Assembly: GCA_000432575.1 (NCBI GenBank)
Contig: HF996829.1
Span: 70,210 to 134,209 of the forward strand
Length of the DNA: 64,000 nucleotides
Origin: Clostridium sp. CAG:762
GTDB taxonomy: Bacteria; Bacillota_I; Bacilli_A; RF39; UBA660
Direction of reading: 5' to 3'
In this document: positions 1 to 8,692 of the stretch, piece after piece
Layout of the letters: each line of letters begins with the position of its first letter
How positions within the stretch are numbered: the stretch's first letter is position 1
Program-made: the position numbers and the translations under genes
Notes under the pieces: generated by a model
What the model was told of the DNA's origin: nothing
The model's database searches: none
What the model saw: only the letters and a program-made list of their open reading frames with translations

Positions 1-86
1 TTTTGAATCGCAGCCATAACAACAGAACTTAAAGTAATAGAAATCATTAAAATATCTAAAAGTTTTTGAGTTACTAAAACATCCAT
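1..86 (-). CDS. small membrane-type protein, edge-truncated (possible phage holin-like)
   Basis: Only the first 28 codons are in the window; the reading frame runs off the left edge. It starts at ATG (complement of 84-86) behind a perfect AAGGAGGTGAT Shine-Dalgarno sequence that overlaps the stop of the preceding gene. The visible protein (MDVLVTQKLLDILMISITLS...) is mostly one hydrophobic segment. Its position directly after a phage-type small membrane protein suggests the lysis/holin region of a prophage, but the family is not recognised from this fragment. Confidence 0.45.
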   Translation of the reverse strand, partial: MDVLVTQKLLDILMISITLSSVVMAAIQ

Positions 87-98
87 TATATCACCTCC

Positions 99-407
99 TT
101 AGCAATCTTTTTTGATAGGTATCTTATCTATTTCATCTCTTATATCATCTATTATTCCATCACCACCTAATTTTTTATACTCAATATATAAATTATTAAG
201 TGTTTCTTTTTCGTTTAAAGAAATACAACCCTTATTCTTGTGTAAGTAGTATTTGTCAACATAGATATTCTTAATGATGGCAACAATAGATACACGATTA
301 ACTTCAATTGTACTAATTATTTTTTTAATTCTCTTATAAATAGCAATAATTAAAGTTGTTGTTACTGTAAGTACTATTTCAATTAAATAATCAACTAAAT
401 ATTCCAT
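99..407 (-). CDS. small phage-type membrane protein
   Basis: A 102-aa protein starting at MEYLV, chosen because AGGAAGTGG lies just upstream; the longer in-frame start has no such site. An N-terminal membrane segment (about residues 4-22) is followed by a basic stretch and a C-terminal part with LNEKETLNNLYIEYKKLGGD, ending IDKIPI. From memory, proteins with this plan (TM, then a tail with YxxLGGxG) sit beside holins in Firmicutes prophages. The function is unknown. It forms an operon with the edge gene downstream and is separate from nifJ. I infer it is the border of a prophage or its remnant. Confidence 0.5.
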   Translation of the reverse strand: MEYLVDYLIEIVLTVTTTLIIAIYKRIKKIISTIEVNRVSIVAIIKNIYVDKYYLHKNKGCISLNEKETLNNLYIEYKKLGGDGIIDDIRDEIDKIPIKKDC

Positions 408-418
408 ATAACCACTTC

Positions 419-437
419 CTACATAAATTCTATGTAG
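419..437 (-). promoter_or_regulatory. hairpin in front of the phage-type gene
   Basis: CTACATA and TATGTAG form a 7-bp stem with a 5-nt loop. On the minus strand it sits immediately before the AGGAAG ribosome binding site of the small membrane gene and has an AT tract on its 5' side. It could be the nifJ transcript end or a translational control hairpin; on the minus strand no T-run follows it, which argues against a simple terminator. Confidence 0.3.
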
Positions 438-489
438 AAAAAAATTTATTGAATATTTAAATAATACAAAAAAATGCAAATATTTAAAA

Positions 490-3400
490 TTATTTACATT
501 TTTTTTCTTCCTCTAATTTTTTATAATAATCATATCTATTCTTTGCCCACACCTTCTGTTTTTGAAGTAATTCTTTATTCTCAATAACATTATATCTATT
601 TTGACTACCTAAAAATTCCTCATAAAGATTAAAATCAACATTCTTACTATCAAGCGTAAAATTTAAAGTAACAGGATCGTATCTAAAAGTTAAGAAATAT
701 CCACATTTCGTAGCCAAAGAAGCATTTTCTAAATCAGTTCCCATTCCCTTTTTAATACCATGCTCTATACAAGGAGCATATGCAATAATCAAAGATGGCC
801 CTTTATGATTAATAGCCTCATCAAGTACTTTTAAATATTGTTCCTTATTATAACCAATATTAACACAAGCTACATATACATTGGGATAACACATTGCCAT
901 TCTTGCTAAATCCTTTTTATAATTAGTCTTACCTGAAGATGCAAAAGATGCAATTGCCCCAAGAGAAGTAGACTTCGATGCCTGCCCACCAGTATTAGAA
1001 TAAACCTCTGTATCAAGCACTAAAATATTAATATCATTATCAGTAGATAAAACATGATCTAAACCACCAAAACCAATATCATAAGCAAATCCATCACCAC
1101 CAATAACAAAAACAGTCTTAGGAAGTATATAATCTTTATTCTCTTCTAAATATTTATCATAATCAAGATTATCATAAACATACTTACATATATTATAATC
1201 ATTATAATTATCTAATAAATTTTTAACAAGTTCCTTATTCTTTCTACTAAATTTAGCATTCATAAGATATTCTCTTAAATCATCACGCTTCTTTTGATAA
1301 CTTATCTCAATTCCAAGACCATACTCACTATTATCTTCAAAAAGAGAACTAGCCCAAGCCACCGAATATGGTGTTGATGGCGAAGATGCCCCATAAATTG
1401 AAGAACATCCTGTAGCATTAGCAATAACCAAACCATCACCCACATATTGTGTCAAATTCTTAATATAAGGTGTTTCTCCGCATCCTGCACACGCTCCAGA
1501 AAACTCAAACTTTGGACGATTAAACATTATATTTTTAACATTCTTAACATCATAATTATAATTAATATTTAAATTATTATTAACTAAATTATCAAAATCT
1601 TCTTGACGACATTTACTCTTATCATAATTAATTAAACATAAAGCCTTATTTCCCATCTTACCAGGACAAGCATTTACACATAAACCACATCCTGTACAAT
1701 CTTCATAACTAATAGCAATCTTATAATTTGCATCCATATTACTCTTAGAAAGTACTGCCTTAATAGAATTATCATTACTTTCCGTTAAAAATGGCCTAAT
1801 AACCGCATGAGGACAAACAAAAGCACATTGATTACATTGAATACAATTTTCCTTTTTCCAAAAAGGTACTACCTCCGTAATATTTCTCTTTTCATACTTC
1901 GTACTACCACCTTCATAAATACCTTCCTTATTCTTCAAAAACGCTGAAACTGGCAAATCATCACCTTTTAAATAATTAATAATCTCCTCATTATTTTTAT
2001 AAACAATATCTTTATAACTTAAATCCTTCCATTTCTCTTCCACTTTAATTTCTACTAAATAATCAAGAGCCTTATCCACTATAACATTATTAATTTCAAT
2101 TATCTTTTCTCCCTTACTTAAAAACCTATGCTTATTCTGTGCTTTCATAATAGCCTTTACTTTATCTATCTTAATAATATTAATTAGTTTAAAAATAGCA
2201 ATCTCCATACAAGTACTAATCTTATTCTTAAGCCCAACCTCATTAACTATCTTATTTGCATCTATTATATAAAATCTAATGTTTTTCGTAGCTAATAAAT
2301 ACTTAACCTTATCAGGTAAACTAGTAACTATCTCTTTTTCATTTAAATTAGTATTCAACAAAAGAATCCCATTATCACAGACATTATCTAAAATATCATA
2401 CTTATACATATAGCTATCCTTAGAAACCACGACTAATTTAGGATTTAAAGGATAATATGGCTTTTGAAACTCCTCATTACCTATTCTCAAATAACTCCTA
2501 GTAACGCCTCCACTTTTCTTAGAATCATATTGAAAATAACCCTGTACATACTTATTAGTATTATCACCAATAATCTTAAGAACATCTTTTGATGTTGAAA
2601 CCATTCCATCAGACCCATAACCATAAAATAAATACTCATCTAAATCACTAGGTATAACAAAATTTTTATCAAAATTCAAACTTAAATTAGTTACATCATC
2701 ATTAATACCAATAGTAAAATTATTATGTATCTTACCTTCCTCAACATAATCAAAAATAGCCTTAATATGAGCAGGAGTAGTATTCTTAGAAGATAATCCA
2801 TACCTACCACCATAAATATTAACATTCATATCCTTTAAAGCACTACAAACATCTAAATAAAGTGCCTCCCCATTAGAACCCGCTTCCTTACTACGATCTA
2901 ATACAACAATATTCTTAACACTATTAGGTATTTTACTAAGTAAATGTTTATTACTAAAAGGACGATATAAGTGTACCGAAATAACTCCATATTTTTTATT
3001 ATACTTATCATTCAAATAAGAAACAGTTTCATGTATTGTATCACAAACACTACCCATAGCAATAATTATCGTATCAGGATTATCTGCTCCATAATAATTA
3101 AACGGTTTATAATTAGTCTTACATATCTTATTAACCTTATCCATATAGTAACATACATCAAGAATTGCATCTTCATAAAATTTATTTCTCACTTCCATAC
3201 ATTGAAAATAAGTGTCCTCATTTTGAGCCGTTCCTCTAGTATTAGGCCTTTCTGGATTAATCGCCTTAACCCTAAAATCATTAAGACTCTTCTTATCAAT
3301 CAATTCCTTTATTTTATCATTATTTATTAACCTAATCTTATTTATTTCATGACTTGTACGAAACCCATCGAAAAAATGAATAAAAGGCAAACTAGACTTA

Positions 3401-3873
3401 ATCGCCGCTAAATGAGCAACATTAGCTAAATGATAAGCCTCAATGGGATTATTTGAACATAACATACATACCCCAGACATTCTTGTCGCATATATATCTT
3501 GATGATCACCAAAAATTGATAAAGCATGTGTCGATATACTGCGTGCCGCAACATGAATAACTAAAGGCAACATTTCTCCAGCTACTTTATATAACGAAGG
3601 TATCATTAAAAGCAAACCCTGACTAGCCGTAAATGTCGTAGCTAAGGAACCAGCTTGAAGTGCACCATGAACGAGTCCTATTGCCCCAGCCTCACTTTGC
3701 ATCTCTACCACTTTAACTTTATTACCAAAAAAATTAACATTATCCTTAGTCATTTTATCAACCAACTCTGCCATAGGAGAAGCAGGAGTTATTGGATATA
3801 TTCCACATATTTCACTAAAGTTATAAGCCACACTAGCAACGGCATTATTCGCATCCATTGTTTTATATTTCAT
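490..3873 (-). CDS. nifJ: pyruvate:ferredoxin (flavodoxin) oxidoreductase
   Basis: A single-chain PFOR of 1127 aa that oxidises pyruvate with CoA to acetyl-CoA and CO2, reducing ferredoxin; it is the cytosolic entry to acetate and H2 metabolism in anaerobes. The N-terminus (YPITPASPMAEL) is the pyrimidine-binding domain I. Two 4Fe-4S motifs, CIQCNQCAFVCPHA and CTGCGLCVNACPGK, lie at about residues 675-750. The CxGCGE motif (GACAGCGETPY) supplies ligands of the third cluster, and GGDGFAYDIGFGGLDH with SNTGGQASKST forms the TPP-binding domain. The length is slightly under the usual 1170-1200. The start ATG follows AGGAAGAAGG. All signature residues are present, so it should be functional. Confidence 0.97.
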   Translation of the reverse strand: MKYKTMDANNAVASVAYNFSEICGIYPITPASPMAELVDKMTKDNVNFFGNKVKVVEMQSEAGAIGLVHGALQAGSLATTFTASQGLLLMIPSLYKVAGEMLPLVIHVAARSISTHALSIFGDHQDIYATRMSGVCMLCSNNPIEAYHLANVAHLAAIKSSLPFIHFFDGFRTSHEINKIRLINNDKIKELIDKKSLNDFRVKAINPERPNTRGTAQNEDTYFQCMEVRNKFYEDAILDVCYYMDKVNKICKTNYKPFNYYGADNPDTIIIAMGSVCDTIHETVSYLNDKYNKKYGVISVHLYRPFSNKHLLSKIPNSVKNIVVLDRSKEAGSNGEALYLDVCSALKDMNVNIYGGRYGLSSKNTTPAHIKAIFDYVEEGKIHNNFTIGINDDVTNLSLNFDKNFVIPSDLDEYLFYGYGSDGMVSTSKDVLKIIGDNTNKYVQGYFQYDSKKSGGVTRSYLRIGNEEFQKPYYPLNPKLVVVSKDSYMYKYDILDNVCDNGILLLNTNLNEKEIVTSLPDKVKYLLATKNIRFYIIDANKIVNEVGLKNKISTCMEIAIFKLINIIKIDKVKAIMKAQNKHRFLSKGEKIIEINNVIVDKALDYLVEIKVEEKWKDLSYKDIVYKNNEEIINYLKGDDLPVSAFLKNKEGIYEGGSTKYEKRNITEVVPFWKKENCIQCNQCAFVCPHAVIRPFLTESNDNSIKAVLSKSNMDANYKIAISYEDCTGCGLCVNACPGKMGNKALCLINYDKSKCRQEDFDNLVNNNLNINYNYDVKNVKNIMFNRPKFEFSGACAGCGETPYIKNLTQYVGDGLVIANATGCSSIYGASSPSTPYSVAWASSLFEDNSEYGLGIEISYQKKRDDLREYLMNAKFSRKNKELVKNLLDNYNDYNICKYVYDNLDYDKYLEENKDYILPKTVFVIGGDGFAYDIGFGGLDHVLSTDNDINILVLDTEVYSNTGGQASKSTSLGAIASFASSGKTNYKKDLARMAMCYPNVYVACVNIGYNKEQYLKVLDEAINHKGPSLIIAYAPCIEHGIKKGMGTDLENASLATKCGYFLTFRYDPVTLNFTLDSKNVDFNLYEEFLGSQNRYNVIENKELLQKQKVWAKNRYDYYKKLEEEKKCK

Positions 3874-3913
3874 ACAATTCCTTCTTCCTATTATAATTTT
3901 ATCACAAAATTAG

Positions 3914-3943
3914 AAAAAAAGATACCAAGTTACAAGATATCTT
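3914..3943 (-). terminator. intrinsic terminator after the DUF2229-type gene
   Basis: On the minus strand AAGATATC pairs with GGTATCTT (8 bp, one G-T) around a 9-nt loop and is followed by a run of seven T. The stop codon of the upstream gene lies inside the loop. It separates that gene from nifJ. Confidence 0.65.
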
Positions 3944-4751
3944 CCTTAATAAAATCAATTATCTTTTCACCCATTTTATCCCCATTAACAACCAAATATT
4001 TCTTTTTAATTTGATAATCTTTCATAAAACTATCTATCTTATCACAAACCCCTTTATTATCTAAAAATATAATTCCATCAACCGCCTCCTGATAATAAAA
4101 AATGGCTCCACATAATTTCTTATTATAAATATCATTTTTAACATGCTTAGCATAACTAGCACCAAGTTTTTTGTTTAAAACATTAGCATATATCAAACCA
4201 ATATCGTTATTAATAATATAATTATAACTTACATCATCTACATATCTATCATAAATACTATCATACATTGAAACTATCAAAATTTTCTTGTTTTCATTAT
4301 AAAGCATATTGTTTTGATTATTTAAAACTATCCTCTTAATCTTAACTTCCTTATTTTTAGCCTTAATAAAAGCATAAACTATTCTAAAAACATTCTTACT
4401 CACCCTAAAACCCATACAAAAAAAAGAATAAAACTCCAATAATAAATTATCGTAATCTTTATATAAAATCATTGAAATATTAGGTAAAACTCTCATTATA
4501 TCTTGATAAAAGCAATTATTTTCTACTAAAACATAATCACATTTATTAAACAAATAAAAAATATGACTCATATAAATCTTATTATTATAACTAGTATTAA
4601 TATTAAATATCGTTGCATTTTCTCGTATTTCGTCATTAGTACTAGGACTCACACATACACTACAACCCAAATACTTAAAAAAATTTCTCCATAACTTATT
4701 ATTTTTATAATATAAATATGCCCTAGGTAGTCCGATTATCTTTTTTCTCAT
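3930..4751 (-). CDS. DUF2229 / acyl-CoA dehydratase activase-related protein
   Basis: A 273-aa protein starting MRKKIIGLPRA. This ATG is chosen because GGAG lies 7 nt upstream; an earlier in-frame TTG overlaps that site. The N-terminus (IGLPRAYLYYKNNKLWRNFF, then LGCSVCVSPSTNDEI) matches the DUF2229 family, related to the component-D/HgdB side of 2-hydroxyacyl-CoA dehydratases and usually found with ATP-dependent activases that carry 4Fe-4S clusters. It is short for the family. No activase partner is visible here. The substrate is unknown. Its nearest neighbours are a GATase-like hydrolase upstream and nifJ downstream on the same strand. Confidence 0.65.
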   Translation of the reverse strand: MRKKIIGLPRAYLYYKNNKLWRNFFKYLGCSVCVSPSTNDEIRENATIFNINTSYNNKIYMSHIFYLFNKCDYVLVENNCFYQDIMRVLPNISMILYKDYDNLLLEFYSFFCMGFRVSKNVFRIVYAFIKAKNKEVKIKRIVLNNQNNMLYNENKKILIVSMYDSIYDRYVDDVSYNYIINNDIGLIYANVLNKKLGASYAKHVKNDIYNKKLCGAIFYYQEAVDGIIFLDNKGVCDKIDSFMKDYQIKKKYLVVNGDKMGEKIIDFIKEDIL

Positions 4752-4788
4752 ATATCTCTCCAATAAAATCTATGTAAAAATATTCATT

Positions 4789-5436
4789 TTATTCTAAACT
4801 ATCTATAAAACTTTGAAATAATCTTCTTTGATAAACATCATCATTTTCTTCTGGGTGCCATTGGCAAGCAAGAAAAAATCTTTTACTATTATCCTCAAAT
4901 CCTTCAATAACATTATCTTCACTTTTGGCATTTACAAAAAGAAAAGAACCCTTTACTTGATAATTATGTCTTGAGCATACCATTATTGTCTCACTCTTCA
5001 AAATACTATATAACTTAGAATTTCTTCTTATTTTTACAGAATGATTAACTTTATAATGATTATTCACTCTTACATAATTACCTCCCTTATAAAAAGCCAT
5101 AGATTGCATACCAAGACATATCCCTAACGTAGGAATGTCATTTTTATATAAATAATCTATAATCCTAATATCAAAATCATAAAACTCATCACCTCCCTGT
5201 AAAATAATACCATTACACATCTTAATTAAATCTAACATCTTATTAAAATCATAATCAGTAATTTTAGGTCCTTCTTCATAACCAAAATCAATATAATTAT
5301 CTTTACACGGTGGAATAATTACCATAACATTAACGTTATATCTTTGAATAACCTCTAATAATTTCTTATTAACAACCATAACAAAATTATTTTGACTAGT
5401 TATATCTGGCCTAGCTACAATACCTATTATTTTCAT
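4789..5436 (-). CDS. class I glutamine amidotransferase-like hydrolase (peptidase C26 / PuuD-like)
   Basis: 215 aa from MKIIGIVARP, with GGGGAT upstream; a longer in-frame start would add an odd hydrophobic leader. The class I GATase triad is visible: nucleophile Cys in LGICLGMQ and the His-Glu pair in CQWHPEE. An N-terminal strand and IILQGGDEFYD correspond to the gamma-glutamyl hydrolase branch. The family cleaves gamma-glutamyl amide bonds (for example gamma-glutamyl-GABA, peptides). The physiological substrate cannot be read from sequence. It lies upstream of the DUF2229-type gene on the same strand with a 37-bp gap. Confidence 0.8.
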   Translation of the reverse strand: MKIIGIVARPDITSQNNFVMVVNKKLLEVIQRYNVNVMVIIPPCKDNYIDFGYEEGPKITDYDFNKMLDLIKMCNGIILQGGDEFYDFDIRIIDYLYKNDIPTLGICLGMQSMAFYKGGNYVRVNNHYKVNHSVKIRRNSKLYSILKSETIMVCSRHNYQVKGSFLFVNAKSEDNVIEGFEDNSKRFFLACQWHPEENDDVYQRRLFQSFIDSLE

Positions 5437-5571
5437 ATAATCCCCAAAATAAAATATGAAAAAAAATAAAAATATATAACACAATTTTCAAAATAACTCT
5501 AAAATCTTAAACCATTAAAACAAAAAATATCAATTTTTTACAAATTTAGTATTCTCTAACTATTAAAACTA

Positions 5572-5580
5572 TGTTATAAT
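5572..5580 (+). promoter_or_regulatory. extended -10 promoter for the transporter pair
   Basis: TG-T-TATAAT (TG at 5572-5573, TATAAT at 5575-5580) lies 27 bp before the first transporter ATG. No good -35 is spaced correctly; the TTTACA at 5537 is too far away. The same ATGTTATAAT form recurs at 8184, so it may be a house style of this genome. Confidence 0.6.
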
Positions 5581-5607
5581 AATTACAAAGAATAAAGAGG
5601 TGCTAAA

Positions 5608-6273
5608 ATGAATGAATTACTTTTTTTAGTTACAATTATAGTGTGCATGACAGGAATAATCGCTTTTTACAAGTACCTTGGTCATGATGGACTATATCTT
5701 TGGATTATCATTGCAACAATATTTTCATTCATTGCATCATTTAGAACGATGCCCTTATGCAACTTTAATGTTAATGGAGCCTTTCCAATTCTCAGTTCCA
5801 TCTATATATGCATTTTTATTCTAATAGAAAAGTACAATAAAAAAGAAACTAAAAAAGTTATCTCAGTTACTATTTTCACGATGCTAATAACAATATTTTA
5901 TTTCTATATATCTTCAGTATATAAACCAAGCATCTATGATAATACTTCCGTTTACCTAACCAAACTATTAGAAAATAATTTCCTTAACTTAATACTATTT
6001 ACAATAATGCTAGGACTAAGTGAATATTTAATAATTATTATATATAAACACATTAAAGAATATTATGATAATCCATTTGTTAAAAATTGTTTAACCACGA
6101 TTGTAATAAGCATCATTGATACAGCTATATATTTACCTATTATTTATCTTGGTAACAATAGCATGAATGTAACTTATGTTGTACTTGCTACCTATACATT
6201 TAAATTAATGACATCAATTCTTTATTTACCTTTTATCTATTATATATTAACATTAAAGAAGGTGAAAAAATGA
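5608..6273 (+). CDS. VUT/YhhQ-family transporter (putative queuosine precursor transporter), copy 1
   Basis: 221 aa, the size of E. coli YhhQ, with about six membrane helices. Family signatures include YLGHDGLYLWIIIATI near the N-terminus, LIEKYNKKETKKV after the second or third helix, and SIIDTAIYLPI in the penultimate helix. The VUT family imports 7-deazaguanine precursors such as preQ0/preQ1 or queuine. AGAGGTG precedes the ATG. It overlaps the next gene by 4 nt (ATGA), so the two are translationally coupled. No queuosine genes or preQ1 riboswitch are visible nearby, so the substrate is an inference from family only. Confidence 0.72.
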   Translation: MNELLFLVTIIVCMTGIIAFYKYLGHDGLYLWIIIATIFSFIASFRTMPLCNFNVNGAFPILSSIYICIFILIEKYNKKETKKVISVTIFTMLITIFYFYISSVYKPSIYDNTSVYLTKLLENNFLNLILFTIMLGLSEYLIIIIYKHIKEYYDNPFVKNCLTTIVISIIDTAIYLPIIYLGNNSMNVTYVVLATYTFKLMTSILYLPFIYYILTLKKVKK

Positions 6274-6932
6274 ATGAATTAATTTTATTAATAGAAATTA
6301 TTGTTACGTTTTTCGCACTTATCATGGCAAATAAATTATATGGTAAAAATGGTCTTTACTTTTGGTTAATAATATCCATAATTGCATCGACCATTCTCAG
6401 TGTCAAAACTGTCATTATATTCAAATATGAAGTAAGTCTTGGCATTGTTCCATATGTATCTAATTTCATTTGCATGAACATCCTAGTTCAAAAATATGGA
6501 ACCGAACAAAATAGAAAAATAGTTATCTGCTCTATTATGTCGCTTATTTTCTCATATTTTCTTATATTAATATTAAATAACTGTAGTATAGATTATATTA
6601 ATTTAGAAAATAACGAAGCATTTATCAATGTTTTTAAACTAGATATTATCAAATGCATAGCCTTTGTAATAGCCTACATCGCTTCCATTTTAGCGAATAT
6701 TGAACTATACTATCAAATAAGAAAAACTAAAAATAAAATATGGATTAGTAACCTCATAAGTACTATAATCATACAATTTACAGATACTGTTTTATATTCA
6801 ATTATTGCCTACCTTGTTTTTGCCGACATAAAATTTTTTGTCTTTTCTATAATAATTACTACTATCATTAAATACATCGTGGGTATAATTGGCACAGGAG
6901 CAATATATATATGTAAAAAAATAGAAGATTAA
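6270..6932 (+). CDS. VUT/YhhQ-family transporter, copy 2
   Basis: 220 aa, a diverged paralogue of the gene before it. Shared features are MNELxxLxxI at the start, LYGKNGLYFWLIISIIAS, LVQKYGTEQNRKIV and the IIQFTDTVLYSIIA helix, which fits the family's QxxDT pattern better than copy 1. The AAGGTG ribosome binding site lies inside the end of copy 1. Members normally act as single genes; a coupled tandem pair suggests either a heterodimer or different substrate preference. This is inferred, not shown. Confidence 0.72.
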   Translation: MNELILLIEIIVTFFALIMANKLYGKNGLYFWLIISIIASTILSVKTVIIFKYEVSLGIVPYVSNFICMNILVQKYGTEQNRKIVICSIMSLIFSYFLILILNNCSIDYINLENNEAFINVFKLDIIKCIAFVIAYIASILANIELYYQIRKTKNKIWISNLISTIIIQFTDTVLYSIIAYLVFADIKFFVFSIIITTIIKYIVGIIGTGAIYICKKIED

Positions 6933-6945
6933 GGAGTATAACAAT

Positions 6946-7611
6946 ATGAGAACAAGCAAAGAAGAACTAATATCTAACGAATTAAAACCAATAATATGTC
7001 AAAAAATAAAAGATGCTAGAATTAAGTTTGGATATTCATTAGAAGATTTAGCAAAAGCACTTAATTATCAAAAAAACAGACAAACATTACATAAATATGA
7101 AAACGGCACATTAAATATTCCTTATAATATTTTATTTGAAATATGTCGCATTTTTAATATCGAAGATATTGATATCAGTAATATGCCGATTGACAAAGAA
7201 ACAAAAAATAAATTCGAGCATAAATTTGTTAAAGATTATGTAAATAGCACTAGAAAAGATAAACACTTAACTCCATATATTGAAAAAATTGTAGAAACAT
7301 ACAAAAATGCTATTTACGAACCTATTACAAATGCAAGTGATTTAACTATCAAAGTTATAGACGATTCCATGGAACCTGCCTATTTAAAAAATGATAAAGT
7401 GAACATTGTTAAATTAGATTCCTACAAAAACGGAGACGACATTGTTATAGCCATTAAAAATAACATCTTAGCCGTACGTAGGCTATATAAATATCCTAAA
7501 GGCATAATTTTACAAGCATTAAATCCCAAATATCAAACAATTAATATAAATATTGTATCAAATGATATGATATTAGGAAAAGTTGTATCCTTAAAAAGAG
7601 AAATAAAATAG
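6946..7611 (+). CDS. XRE-type HTH regulator with S24 (LexA/CI-like) C-terminal domain
   Basis: 221 aa. Residues about 15-73 form an XRE helix-turn-helix (ARIKFGYSLEDLAKALNYQK, then LHKYENGTLNIP). Residues about 125-221 match the S24 fold, with the catalytic serine in DDSMEPAYLKNDKV. At the site where the family has the catalytic lysine (usual form VKRL) the sequence reads LAVRRLYK, so self-cleavage may be lost or may use another lysine. It starts 13 bp after the transporter pair behind AAGGAG, probably in the same operon, and ends 5 bp before an IS end. It could regulate the transporters or be a domesticated phage repressor. Confidence 0.8.
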   Translation: MRTSKEELISNELKPIICQKIKDARIKFGYSLEDLAKALNYQKNRQTLHKYENGTLNIPYNILFEICRIFNIEDIDISNMPIDKETKNKFEHKFVKDYVNSTRKDKHLTPYIEKIVETYKNAIYEPITNASDLTIKVIDDSMEPAYLKNDKVNIVKLDSYKNGDDIVIAIKNNILAVRRLYKYPKGIILQALNPKYQTININIVSNDMILGKVVSLKREIK

Positions 7612-7616
7612 TAATT

Positions 7617-7660
7617 ATGAACTGAACCCCAAAAGTTGGACAGTTTATTAATAGTTTCTA
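7617..7660 (-). mobile_element. solo IS3-family (IS150-like) terminal end
   Basis: 44 bp (from ATGAACTGAACCCCAAAAGT to AATAGTTTCTA) identical to 11346-11389, where the same block is the end of an IS3-type element because a transposase C-terminus abuts it. The TGAACTGAxCCCxxAAGTTGGAC pattern is typical of IS3/IS150 ends. Here the element body is gone and the end directly abuts a truncated surface-protein gene. Both copies point the same way. Confidence 0.8.
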
Positions 7661-8128
7661 TTGGGTATTACCGACATCACAATAAATAGTAATGGTTTAT
7701 ATTATACTGGTGGAGGTGCTGGCACTAGTTATAAAACAAATATAGGACAGTCAACAACAGGAAATATAACTGGAGTATATGATATGAGTGGAGGAGCATA
7801 TGAATATGTAATGGGAAATTATAATAAAACAGCAGGTAATTCAGGTCTAACAGTAAGTGGAATACCTGCAGAACATATAGATATTTATTCAGGAACAAGC
7901 GTATCAGCAAGCCACCTAGGGGATGCAACAGGAGAGACAGCAGGCTGGTATAGTGATTACGCGGACTTTGTTAATTCTTCTAATCCCTGGTTCACTCGTG
8001 GAGGTAATTTTTATGATACTATGTCGTATGGTGGTATATTTAGTTTTGGATTCCCTATAAATGGTGAATATAGCACTGGAATAAGTAAAGAAACTCATTC
8101 TTTTCGTACAGTCCTCTCAATAAAATAA
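7661..8128 (+). pseudogene. 5'-truncated FGE/C-type-lectin-like surface protein
   Basis: A 155-codon reading frame with no convincing start; the frame begins exactly at the IS end and has an in-frame stop inside it. The protein matches the C-terminal third of the three proteins at 28.9-34.1 kb: STTGNITGVYDMSGGAYEYV, then HLGDATGETAGWYSDY, then PWFTRGGNF and SFRTVLSIK. The missing part comprises the membrane anchor and the HPAFTFG...WGAV block. So this is a fragment left after IS-mediated truncation. The family resembles the formylglycine-generating-enzyme/C-type lectin fold. It could be expressed only if a start is provided by the IS end; no ribosome binding site is seen. Confidence 0.8.
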
Positions 8129-8184
8129 GAAAATCTTAATTTTACAATATCTATGAAAATTATTTCATAAAAAGATAAAACCTA

Positions 8185-8193
8185 TGTTATAAT
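8185..8193 (+). promoter_or_regulatory. extended -10 promoter
   Basis: TG-T-TATAAT 21 bp before the ATG of the small membrane gene at 8214, with only a weak -35 candidate. Its sequence context (CTATGTTATAAT) equals that of the promoter at 5572. Confidence 0.6.
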
Positions 8194-8213
8194 AGTATTG
8201 AGGTTGATATATT

Positions 8214-8639
8214 ATGAGTTTTATATGGTTGTTATGTAAAGTAATTTTGGCAATTGAAGGGTATAATATTATAGTAGATTATATTATTACTAAGAAAGCA
8301 TTTAATGATATCAAAAAAGAATATAATTTTTTAATTAAGCCTAAATATAATATTAGGGATAATCTTTCTTTTAATATCTTAATTGATATTATTAGTATAC
8401 ATACTAAATTAAAATATTATCATGAATTTAAAAGTCTCTTAATTGAAGAATTTTTAAATGAAAACATTATTGTCGTTAAAATTCAAGAACAAACTACTTA
8501 TATTGAAAAAGATAAAGACATGAATAATTGCAGTAATTATAATAAAGAAAATGATAACATTATAAATAATTATAATAACAACAAAAATAAAAACAAACCT
8601 AAAAAACTTGTTAAAAAGAAAGAAGATAGAAGAAAGTAA
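8214..8639 (+). CDS. uncharacterised protein with N-terminal membrane segment and Asn/Lys-rich tail
   Basis: 141 aa; not recognised. An N-terminal hydrophobic segment (SFIWLLCKVILAIEGYNIIV) is followed by a mixed alpha/beta-looking middle part (to about residue 90). The tail from about residue 100 is low-complexity Asn/Lys/Asp and ends in a basic cluster (KKLVKKKEDRRK). The ATG follows TTGAGGTTG. It has its own extended -10 promoter and a terminator overlapping its 3' end, so it is a single-gene unit. It lies on the segment bounded by the two IS3 ends. The tail may bind nucleic acid or wall polymer; that is a guess. Confidence 0.55.
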   Translation: MSFIWLLCKVILAIEGYNIIVDYIITKKAFNDIKKEYNFLIKPKYNIRDNLSFNILIDIISIHTKLKYYHEFKSLLIEEFLNENIIVVKIQEQTTYIEKDKDMNNCSNYNKENDNIINNYNNNKNKNKPKKLVKKKEDRRK

Positions 8640-8663
8640 CAATTACTATTTCTATCTTTTTTT
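8623..8663 (+). terminator. intrinsic terminator
   Basis: AAGATAGAA pairs with TTCTATCTT (9 bp) and is followed by T-rich sequence. The left arm lies in the last codons of the 8214 gene. Confidence 0.65.
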
Positions 8664-8692
8664 AATTAGCATATAATTTTTTAGGTGAATAT

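Noticed and set aside
5537..5580. TTTACA as -35 of the promoter at 5572
   Set aside because: It is 32 bp from the TATAAT, far outside the 16-18 bp range.
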